Positions 45,173 through 54,734 of a stretch of 64,000 nucleotides of DNA are shown in pieces. A model generated the notes under the pieces. That model was not told where the DNA came from, did no database searches, and saw only the letters and a list, made by a program, of their open reading frames with translations. The DNA is taken from assembly GCA_014529385.2 (NCBI GenBank), contig CM043958.1:146865439-146929438 (forward strand). Reading direction: 5' to 3'. The translations under genes were made by a program, and so were the position numbers. The stretch's first letter is position 1. Each line of letters begins with the position of its first letter. This DNA is from Adiantum capillus-veneris (taxonomy: Eukaryota > Streptophyta > Polypodiopsida > Polypodiales > Pteridaceae).

Positions 45173-46214
45173 GCGTGTCTGAAGTTCACGAATTCTTGAA
45201 TATTGAGCAATTCATAAGTATCTTCTCTTGCCGTAGCATCGCGGGCACTCTCCTTGAGAGGATCCGTCATTGGCAGGATCGGGAGTACTTTGCTCAAAAT
45301 CGAATGTCATGTTGATAGCCGCGAGCCGTCATTGGCAGGATCGGCAGTACTTTGCTCAAAATCGAACGTCATGTTGATATCCAAATCCATGGCTACAGAG
45401 TGCAGTGAAAGAAGTACTCAGAAAAAAAAATACCTGATTTTGGTAGCACTTGCCAAGTATAGCTGACTCCCCTTTGTGCGTCGTAGCACTTGACCGTCCA
45501 AAAAAGAAGAATTTGCACAAGCGGCGTAAAAGACGAACTTTGCACAATTGCCCGTGGCTCACCAAACGACTGAAATCGTGTAGGGTAGATGCTTGAAGCA
45601 TAACTGTTGCGAATAAGGTTGATTATTGAAAGCTTACTTCATCGGCGGACGATTATGCTGTATAAATGCCAACTGAAAGTGTCGTAACTGTAAAAATATG
45701 CAGGTTTTTGGAATTCCCTTCAATAACTGAGTTGAACCTTAATCCGTGAAGCTCGAGGGAAAAGCCGAGATGGCTTGTAGCTTGCCCGCACACGAAGGCT
45801 CGTCCTTGTGCTGCCTTGCTTGTGGGAAGGGCCGCCAAGAGTGTCAAAGGCTTAAAATCAAATGCCAATTGGCCTTGGCATCTGAAAACAAACGAATTTT
45901 TGATGAAAAAATTCGCAGGCAGCATGGAAGAAACATCGTGAGTGCTCACGGACTGTGTGTGGCTTGCTCAAGGGGCCAACGGCTGGCGAGGTCTTGTATT
46001 CTCCCGGGATTTCCTCCCCAGGGCTTCAAGCCCAAGCCCTCCCGAAATCATGCGCCACACAATGGTGTCCAAAACGAGAAAGACAACCCAAATTAGAAGA
46101 AAAAAAACTATTTTTGGAAAAAGCCTCACAAAGGCCACGGTTCTCACCTAAAGGCCCTATTTTTAGGAGCCAAAAGTGACCACGCCGATAGAGAGAGTGG
46201 AAGAGAGACCTAAG
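45173..46214 (-). other. Leader of gypsy element 2, with a 62-bp tandem duplication
   Basis: No coding frame in the sense direction. CCGTCATTGGCAGGATCGG... is repeated in tandem at 45264 and 45326 (62-bp period). Confidence 0.7.
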
Positions 46215-46226
46215 CTCTGATACCAG
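46215..46226 (-). promoter_or_regulatory. Primer binding site, initiator Met tRNA
   Basis: TGGTATCAGAGC on minus, an exact 12-nt match to the standard plant initiator-Met primer site, one base from the LTR. Confidence 0.93.
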
Positions 46227-46227
46227 T

Positions 46228-46398
46228 TTAAGAACTAGGGGAAAATAGACTGGAGATCCTCCTCCCAACCTCCCTTTATGTAGGCGGGCTCCTAGCCCCT
46301 TGCCCTAGACGGATCCCCTATCCACACTGTCTAGCCCGACCCTTGGCCGTAGTCCATGACCATCCTAGTTCTTAGGTTACATGACCCTTGTCTTGACA
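46228..46398 (-). repeat. 5' LTR of gypsy element 2
   Basis: Partner of 37256-37428. Its last bases differ (TT for TG on plus). Confidence 0.9.
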
Positions 46399-47238
46399 TA
46401 GCCTGTGCATGTGTCGTCTGAACAATCCGTGAGCGAACGGTAAGCGGCACATCATGTCGCCCACGGGACCCCCATTGTAGTATGGGAATATCGTGATCCA
46501 AGGAGCTTCTGTAGTAAACCCACTGCACCTTACAATGGAGGGGTGAAGCGTTTGCATTCCTTGCTCTGTCTGAAAGCTGTCAAATTTTGCCTCACTCCCT
46601 CCCTTGTCACATTTTCCCACATATGTAATGTGGTCTGGAAAAAATGAGATCCCTTTGATAGTGTACAATGTGCACACACCGAAGGTGCCTGCTCCAATCC
46701 TCATACCTTCTACCAAGGCTTCGTGAGGGATGCCAACAAGATGATCGCACTTTACATTCAAAGCAGTGCGCATGATTGTGTCGGCGCCGTTGGCATCGGA
46801 TCGATCTCCCAAAGCTGCTTGTGCATCTTGGGCCATCTTCAATCTCTTGGGTAAAGCTGCTTGGTCATGGGCTTTCACACGCTTCATCTTTACCTTATGT
46901 TCTTCCCACAATTTATCCCAAAGCTCTAATTTTGACATGTCGCAAGCAGGTGGGATATCGTCCTTTAAGTCTCTACAACATACTTTCATATTGCCCAACA
47001 CTATCTTGACCTTGTGGTGGGGGTCAACTTCTCGTATCCCAACTGGACTTAAGAACTCGTATTGGCCTTCAAGTCGCAACTTGCGCTTTGTGTTCTCCCA
47101 TATAGCGCTAGTGATGTCTTTGGTGTAGACATCGCTTTCACTAATCTGCTGTATGCGATGAGCTGCACATGATGAGATTACCAAAATACATTCTTTACGA
47201 ATGGCACACATAATACATTTCTTTTGATCTGGCGTCAT
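46399..47238 (-). pseudogene. Kinase-like gene, N-terminal part
   Basis: Open frame on minus from ATG 47238 (preceded by TGTCCAG, a possible splice acceptor) to the insertion. The first ~170 residues are unrecognised, with a Cys-rich start (KKCIMCAIRKEC). Then a kinase N-lobe: glycine loop RIGAGTFGVCTL, a likely ATP-lysine in YVGKCD, and IFPYYNGG in the hinge region. The C-lobe lies at 36571-37255. Both parts are cargo within the hAT-type element; whether they were part of it originally or captured is not shown. Confidence 0.72.
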
Positions 47239-48144
47239 ATTTGCACTGGACAATACAAAAACAGCATATCAAATACAAATTCATGGTTGCGAATGACACT
47301 ACCACTCTCACACTATCTCAGGTAAACTCTTAACCACCACTTGAAGACTTTAACAAATGTGCAAGGAAATACTGATAAAAATTGAATATAATCTTCACTT
47401 AAAATTGCAATTTGTTACATGTGTAAAAAGCAGTTCAAACAAATGGTTTATCAGAACTTAATTCAGATCAAACAATACATGTTAACGGTCTTTAACATTC
47501 AGCATATATTGAATTTTTAACTTATATTTTTCTCTGTGCGCACATACTAATTCAAACAAAGCACACACCGACTTAAAATCTTCAAAAACATTTAAAACAT
47601 TGAAGTATACAAATTGAACTAGAAAATTGTGTTCACATACTTTTTACATAGAATTTATGTAAATGTAGCAATCAAAAAGTGATGATGATTGATGCTCTTT
47701 AAAAAGATACAGAAGAATATTTAACATGCAAATTGTATGTATTTAGATTTTTTGCAGAGAATTTATGTAAATAAAGCATTAAAACTAGCGATAATGCTTG
47801 AGAGTCCTTTAAGAAGATTAAAAACGAATATTAAACATGCAATTTGTGTGCAAATATTTTTTTACATGTAATTTATATAAATGGAACATTATAATAGCAA
47901 TGATTGATAAATAAAGTATTCGATATAAATGAAACATTTAAAATAGCAATGATTGATGAATAAAGTATTCTATATAAATAGAACATTTAAGATAGTGATG
48001 ATTGATGAATAAAGTATTCTATATAAATGGAACATTTAAAATAGCGATGATTGATGAATAAAGTATTCTTTTGAATATGATTAGCTAGTATATAATTTCA
48101 AATGGACAGTTAAAAACAACAAAATCAAACAATTCATACATTTT
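47239..48144. other. AT-rich non-coding region with a 49-bp minisatellite
   Basis: About 3.5 tandem copies of a 49-bp unit (GATTGATGAATAAAGTATTC...GGAACATTTAAAAT) at 47896-48070. No gene seen. It could hold the 5' region or upstream exons of the kinase-like gene. Confidence 0.7.
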
Positions 48145-48751
48145 GTATATGAAATACTCTTCACAGCCGCGTTACCACCAAGTATTTCATATACTTAATA
48201 CTTAAAAAATTAACTGCACATGCACATACAAATTATATGGCGTTCGTACGATCTGGTTAATGACCTGAACGCCATATTTATGCAAAACATATGCTTCTAA
48301 CAAACAACACTCTATTAGCCGCGTTACCGATCGAGTGCCGCCTAAATCTAAGGAAAAACAATAACCTACATACGAACGTCATATAGCTGCGTTACCGACC
48401 GATGCCCATATGTTTTTTGGGAAAGGGGAAGGGAAGTTGACTTACCATAAGGATACTAGAGTCGTCGCGTTACCGACGTAGTTCCCAGACAGTAAGCCAA
48501 TACGTACCACAAGGACACCATCTTCCTCGCGTCACCGAGGTGATGTCCCCATGATAAGCATTGTTCCATAGAACAACTTATACACACACTCCCATTGTGT
48601 GGTAAGATACCGTATTACTGTCGCGCACTACGACAAAAGGCACGCTACCACACAACGCATACACACACACACACAACAAATACCCGGATCGTGTGGTTAG
48701 GCACTCTGCTGTGCTGCCGTGCACTGGGACGCAGAGCACGCTCCCACACGA
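48145..48751. repeat. Array of non-identical hairpins with a shared loop motif
   Basis: Perfect or near-perfect inverted repeats in series: 14-bp arms 48145-48158/48181-48194; 11-bp arms 48235-48245/48267-48277; 5-bp arms 48308-48312/48333-48337; 5-bp arms 48380-48384/48408-48412; CGTCG/CGACG (48463-48467/48474-48478) with outer ACTA/TAGT; CCTCG/CGAGG (48525-48529/48536-48540) with outer CATC/GATG; 11 bp with bulge at 48554-48581; 10-bp arms 48595-48604/48646-48655 enclosing TGTCG/CGACA; 8-bp arms 48689-48696/48744-48751 enclosing CTCTGC/GCAGAG. Several loops contain GCGTTACC or GCGTCACC. Confidence 0.8.
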
Positions 48752-48809
48752 CCTCCTCTCTCCCTCTCTCTCCTCTCTCCTCTCGACGTACCTGCAAAGG
48801 TGGCGCAAG

Positions 48810-48936
<127 letters not shown>

Positions 48937-48952
48937 AGACGAAAGCGCTAAT

Positions 48953-49207
48953 ACACCCAGCGGGCCCCATCGGGCCCGCTATATATAACGTTAATAGCTC
49001 GTTGGGCTTTTTTGTTTCCCCGACGGGCCCGCAGGGAAAATAATAAGCCCCGGCGAGCCCGCCGGGGAAACAGAAAAGCCTGGCGGGAATTTTGTGGGTT
49101 TGCAAGTCACCCTAAACCGGTTTCTGTGTGATCATGTAAACGTGTCAATAAGACCTTGTGATCACACAAAATTTGACGTAATTACGTAAATATTAAATCC
49201 CTGCGTG
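48953..49207 (-). repeat. Right terminal inverted region of the giant hAT-type element
   Basis: Inverted counterpart of 20946-21190. Contains AGCGGGCCC-CATC-GGGCCCGCT (48960-48981), CCCCGGCG-AGCC-CGCCGGGG, ACGTAATTACGT and the end AAATCCCTGCGTG. Followed by ACCTCAC. Confidence 0.75.
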
Positions 49208-49698
49208 ACCTCACAAAGCGGATGTCTGTGCAAATTGTGTATATCGCTGCGATGACCAAGCAATACCATGATGCGGGTTGTCCCTTCTCACCTTTTGCCA
49301 AGAACCGTTGGTTGTCGATGAACTCAACTCGTTGCTTGTCATCAAACACAAATTCTAGCCTTTATCTGTGTCGCCTATTGGATCAAGCTCTTGGTTGGAG
49401 ATTTTTGCACCTCTCTCTCTCTCTCTCTCTCTAAAACACAAGCAATCGAGCGCTCTCACCAAAAATTCCATTTTCAAAACCTTATCCAATTTCTTTATGA
49501 TTGTTCCAAAAGGAGATTTTGAAAAGATGAGCTAATTTTGAACATGTTTACACTATTCCTCAAATGTAGGCGGAGTTTTTCCTTTTCCTCTTTTTCGCAA
49601 CATTTTGAATTTCAAAGCGGCACAATTGCAAGGTGGCACACACTTTTCCCCAACATTAGCTCTCACCCTCTCTTTTTCTATGAGTACTCCCACTGCCG

Positions 49699-49783
<85 letters not shown>

Positions 49784-49960
49784 AGCGCTCGAAAAAAAAC
49801 TTTTTTCCAAAAACTCGGTAAACCTACATATGAGAAAGTTTCAATGTAAATAGACTAAATTTGAATTTTTTTATGGTAAGTTTTGTATATATCTAAATTT
49901 GTAGGTGGGATTATACTAAACCTAGGTTTCTTTTTAGCATTGAAATTAGTTTGTAGCGTG
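49208..49960 (+). repeat. Right half of the repeat interrupted by the giant element
   Basis: From AAAGCGGATGTCTGTGC to TAGTTTGTAGCG it matches 50513-51150 unit for unit, including the internal CT microsatellites (49410-49432, 49699-49780). A non-coding repeat family with no gene. Confidence 0.85.
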
Positions 49961-50099
49961 CGGACACTCTCACAAGACCCCAGCTGCTTATCAGAGTCAA
50001 GACTCATCATGCGCCACTAATTCATTAACAATGCTGAAAAAAACCCCCACTAATTCACTAACAATGCTAAAAAAAACCAAGAATTTTAGTCTTATAGAG

Positions 50100-50129
50100 C
50101 CTATTACAGAGGCTGCGATGGTACATCTA

Positions 50130-50223
<94 letters not shown>

Positions 50224-50285
50224 CATCCAAAATTCAACATAGCTACTGTGAGATTTTATAATTAAAAAAAATTGGTGTCTTAAAG
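50100..50285. repeat. (CT)n(CA)n microsatellite with repeated flanks
   Basis: TTACAGAGGCTGCGATG, then CT and CA runs, then CAACATAGCTACTGTGAG. The flanks recur at 51980 and 52709-52770. Confidence 0.85.
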
Positions 50286-50412
50286 GCAATCCCTAGCTAC
50301 ATGTGATGCCTACGAAGAGGCATTTACCATCATATTGATGACTGTGGCAAGCCGAACAACCCAGTAGCAAGAAGGAGCAACAAGCTGACACCCGTGCAGT
50401 TCATGCAAAGGC

Positions 50413-50667
50413 TTGCGAAAACCTACAAATAGAGAAATTTCATGTAAAAACCTTTAAAATACCTCTAAAAGAACACGGTTAACAAAGAAGGTGAACAAAG
50501 GTGTGCTCACCACGCAAAGCAAATGTCTATGCAAATTGTGTATATTGTTGCGATCCCCAACAATACCATGATGCGAGTTGTCCCTACTCATCTTTTGCCA
50601 AGAACCGTTGGTTGTCGTCGAACTCAACTCGTTGGTTGTCATCGCTTATGGGAGCAAGCTCTTGGTT

Positions 50668-50710
<43 letters not shown>

Positions 50711-50976
50711 AAACACAAGCAATCGAGCTCTCTCACTAGAAATTCCATTTTCAAAACCTTATCCAATTCCTTTGTGAGTGTTCCGAAAGGAGATTTTGAA
50801 AAGATGAGCTAATTTTTAGCATGTTAACACTATTCCTCAAAATGTAGGCGGTGTTTTTCCTTTTCCTCTTGTTCTCAAGCAACATTTTGAATTTCAAAGA
50901 GGCACAATTGCAAGGTGACACACTTTTCCCAACATTAGCTCTCACCCTCTCTTTTTCTATGACTACTCCCACTGCC

Positions 50977-51023
<47 letters not shown>

Positions 51024-51150
51024 ACGCAGCAATGCTAAAAAACAAATCTCTTCCAAAAACTCGGTAAACCTTCATATGAGAAATTTTCAAGGTAAATTGA
51101 CTATACTAAACCTAGGTTTTTCTTGAGCATTGATATTAGTTTGTAGCGCA
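50413..51150 (+). repeat. Uninterrupted copy of the hAT target repeat
   Basis: Reads continuously across the site where the other copy holds the 28-kb element: GTGTGCTCACC-ACGC-AAAGCAAATGTC. It includes CT runs at 50670-50708 and 50980-51014. Confidence 0.85.
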
Positions 51151-52015
51151 CGACCAACTTTTTGGGTTTTAAAAAAACTACTACTCTTTTCTTTTTTTTT
51201 TTCAAAACTCACAACAGTGAGTAAACTATATTGACAAGTACAAAAAATTACATATTCTTGCCATACTCAAATCGAGCCATGGCAACTCTTAGAGGTCATT
51301 GATACATCGGCTAAGAGGAGACCCACCTACGAACAACACAAGGTCCTTATTTGTGAGAGTCAGTTAAAGCAATGTCAATTAACCTATTCCATTCATCAGA
51401 GCTCTCACATTTTTCGAAGGCCAGGATCACACCCCCCCCCCCCCTTTTTCTCTTGTATTATCTTTGTGAACTTGGCTGTTTCTATGGTTCTATCAAATAA
51501 ACAACCATTTTTAGCCTTTCAGACCTGTTTGAGGTAGTAGAATCTAACAATTTGTGTTGCAATAAGCAGCTTATGTCTTTTAAGAACCTTCCCTCCTAAG
51601 ACGAAATCGTCCTTGTAGAAGCCTATCTTCCATGTCCTTTGTACCCATCTGCATATTAAAAAAAAAAAAAGAGAAATAGTTTGTCAATAGATAAACCCAC
51701 TTTGGAAGAAAAAATCCAGAAAGGAGAAGTTACCTTAGACTTAGACTTTGAAGTTTGAACGTTGTGATTTGATAATATTTGAAATGATTAAACAATTTTG
51801 GTAGCATACAGCCAACTTGCATTGTTGAAAACAACAAAATATCAAAATCCTACTTTACTTTGGTCGAGTCTAGAAATAGGATATAGCATTGAAGACATTT
51901 TGGGGAGTTCGATGGAGACTTATTCTTTAGCTCTCCCCCTCATGGCATCTCGATGTGCCTTTGGTGGAGGTAAAGTGCCTATTACAGAGGTTGCGATGAT
52001 TACAGATGCTTAGGC
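51151..52015. other. Non-coding; short poly-C; possible LINE body remnant
   Basis: Poly-C at about 51432-51445. The stretch after 51790 probably belongs to the LINE remnant that ends near 52490, but has no named motif. Confidence 0.45.
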
Positions 52016-52490
52016 TTGTACCTACTAGAACTACATCGGCACAGGGATAATCTAATGAGAAGACAAAGAGCACTACAGCCTCAGAGGCAGATCACAGATT
52101 TCTTTGGATTGAGAGAAGCAGGAGTGGAAGGAGAAGCAAGAGGCCAGCAGCCAGCACAAAGGAGTACCCACATTCATACCAAAGGCACCCTCATTGACAG
52201 GGCGATTGAGCTTAGGAAATTGAGACGACCACGATCGAGATGCAGAAGCACATTTCACCGGAGGAGACTACAACAAAGGATTAGAAGCATTCTCGCCAGA
52301 CACCCAGAATGCTCCTAAGAAGTTTATTTAATACTTTGTATTTAGTTTTTCACATTTATTTTCACACTTTCACACTTAGTACTTTGGTACTAAGGTACCC
52401 AGACATTGTAACAGATTCACCACTTTTGTATCAGTTTGGTCTCATAGGTCATTCTGGCCTTTTGAAGACGTTAATATAACATTTCATTTC
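52016..52490 (+). mobile_element. 3' end of a LINE-related element
   Basis: A 100-codon basic frame (52016-52318) ending in Arg-rich sequence is followed by TTTGGTCTCATAGGTCA (about 52435), the 3' UTR motif of the full LINE at 14.65 kb, then CATTTCATTT and a CT tail. The frame holds QRQITDFF, the form of a PCNA-interacting PIP box. No RT motifs remain. Confidence 0.55.
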
Positions 52491-52708
<218 letters not shown>

Positions 52709-53137
52709 ACGTCCAAAAGTCAACACGGCTACTGTGAGATTTTATAATTAAAAAAAATTGGTGCCTAAAAGGCTTGGAGAGGTCACACACGAAGGGTCAG
52801 TTTCGCCTTCAAAAATTTAAGCTCTATTATACTTAGTATAGATTTTTTTTTTGAGGCATGAGAGAGTAATAAGTCTTTGACTTTAGATTTACGGGACTAA
52901 GAAGACTTTTCATTTTTTACCATCTTAGTATTTACCCTTCACTTTTGCATTTTAAATTAAAGGAAGGTTGTTTCAGGTGACGGTGGGAGGGTCTTTCCTT
53001 CCTTGAAAATTTTAAGCTGTATAGATAGATATAGATTATAAAAACTAGTAAAACGGCGTCGCCTTCGGCGGCGGCATAGCCTCTATTACCCTCAAGCTCT
53101 TTGCTCTTGGAAAATCTCATAAAAACAGATGAACATT

Positions 53138-53186
<49 letters not shown>

Positions 53187-53329
53187 GCGCAGTCATCAGG
53201 GCTATAGGGCACTCTTTCATCAGTCCTCCTTCAAATTTAAAATGCAGAGGTAAATCCCAAAATTTGTAGGTGGGATTACACTAAACCTTGGTGTTTTTCA
53301 GCATTTTCCTTTGTCTACATATTGGGTGG

Positions 53330-53330
<1 letters not shown>

Positions 53331-53399
<69 letters not shown>

Positions 53400-53718
53400 T
53401 TGTCCATGTACTGGGCTCTCTCTCTTTCTCTAGCTAGAGAGAGAGAGAGACAGAGCGAGGAAAGGAGCGAGCTCTCTCTCTCCTTCGCGCTCTCTCTCTC
53501 TCTCCTTTCTCTCTCTCTCTCCTTCGCTCTCTCTCTCTCTCCTTGAGACAGAGCGAGAGCTCTCTCTCTCCTTTGCTCTCTCTCTCTCTCCTTTCTCTCT
53601 CTCTTTGCTCTCTCTCTCTCTCTCTCACCTTTCCTCACTCTCTCTCTCTCTCTCTAGCTAGAGAAAGAGAGAGAGCCCAGTACATGGACAACAAAGAGAG
53701 AGAGAGAGAGAGAGAGAG
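53331..53718. repeat. Perfect 60-bp inverted repeat in CT/GA sequence
   Basis: 53391-53450 and 53641-53700 are exact reverse complements, including the unique core TTGTCCATGTACTGGGC and CTAGCTAG. Flanking CT and GA runs extend the pairing. The 190-bp spacer has CT runs interleaved with GAGCGAG/GAGACAGAGCG. Confidence 0.95.
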
Positions 53719-53739
53719 CGGTATTGTATGTGTTTGAAA

Positions 53740-54734
53740 TTTATAAGATGGACAACATTTGAATCTTTGTAAAAGTCATCACAACATATTTTCAAACTAA
53801 CTTTGCACCAACATATATAGAGTAAGTGATATTTCCCATGCCAAAAAATATAACATCCGTAGAGACTTAAGATTTATACGCTCAAAAGCGTAGCCTACGA
53901 CATGCCCTGCTGCGGTATCGAACCACCCATGGCCCACGATGTAAAACACATCTACCAATCATTGGAGGAAGAGATCCTAACACAAAAACACGTAGGTACC
54001 AAGCACTGAGACTAAGATTTTGAGCAAACATAGCATTAATTGGACGGGTTCTTCCTAACTCTGCAATGGTGACACATGTTCTGAATAGCAACTTGAATGT
54101 ACCCACCATCAAGAATTATGGGTAATATTGTGATCTATAGCCAACTTGAATGTAGCACAGCAAGCTTGGATCATATGAAGCATGATATATACCCACCATC
54201 AAGAATTATGGGTAATATTGTGATCTATAGCCAAACAAAAAGCTATTAATATAGATAGATATTTTGATACACAAAAGCTATTACTTTACTATATCAACAT
54301 CAACATTGTTACCTTGCTACATCCAAGTCCTCTAGTAGATGAATCACCTCCATGGCTGTGATTGGACCCCTCCATAATGGTGGATCTAATACATAATCGT
54401 TGACTGTGAGATTTAAATTCTTTAAAGTATTGAAATGTCACAAACACACATATATAATATTTTACCTCGAACGTGTCGAGGTCGTCTCCCTAGTGTATAA
54501 GCCACAGAGGCATTACGATCCATCTTCATTCATACATATACATATACATAAAGGATTAGAAATTCATCAAAAAGCACATGAATCATAAATCTCTCATCAC
54601 TAATAAATCTTAGTCAATTGTTTCAACGAATACACCATGTTTCATAAGAAGATATACTAAGCTTATAAATGACACAAAGAAATAGTTGCGAGAGTCACCG
54701 TGCTTTTTTATTGGATAAAACATATCCAACTACG
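53740..54734 (-). other. Helitron 3' non-coding region
   Basis: No gene. A 45-bp direct repeat (TACCCACCATCAAGAATTAT...) at 54100-54144 and 54190-54234, 90 bp apart. Confidence 0.75.

Larger units (their letters stand above)
37256..46398 (-). mobile_element. Chromodomain gypsy element 2, inserted in the kinase-like gene
   Basis: LTRs of 173 and 171 bp (37256-37428, 46228-46398), primer site TGGTATCAGAGC (46215-46226 on minus) and polypurine tract TTAAGGGGGGAGTAA (37429-37443 on minus). The insertion is flanked by a perfect 5-bp duplication TAGCC (37251-37255, 46399-46403). Gag, protease, RT, part of RNase H, integrase and a chromodomain follow in the usual chromovirus order. A MULE-like gene and deletions interrupt the middle. 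Confidence 0.94.

Noticed and set aside
45746-46179. Plus-strand frames of 70-116 codons next to the gypsy 2 LTR
   Set aside because: They lie antisense in the non-coding leader of the element and overlap one another in three frames; no domain is visible.
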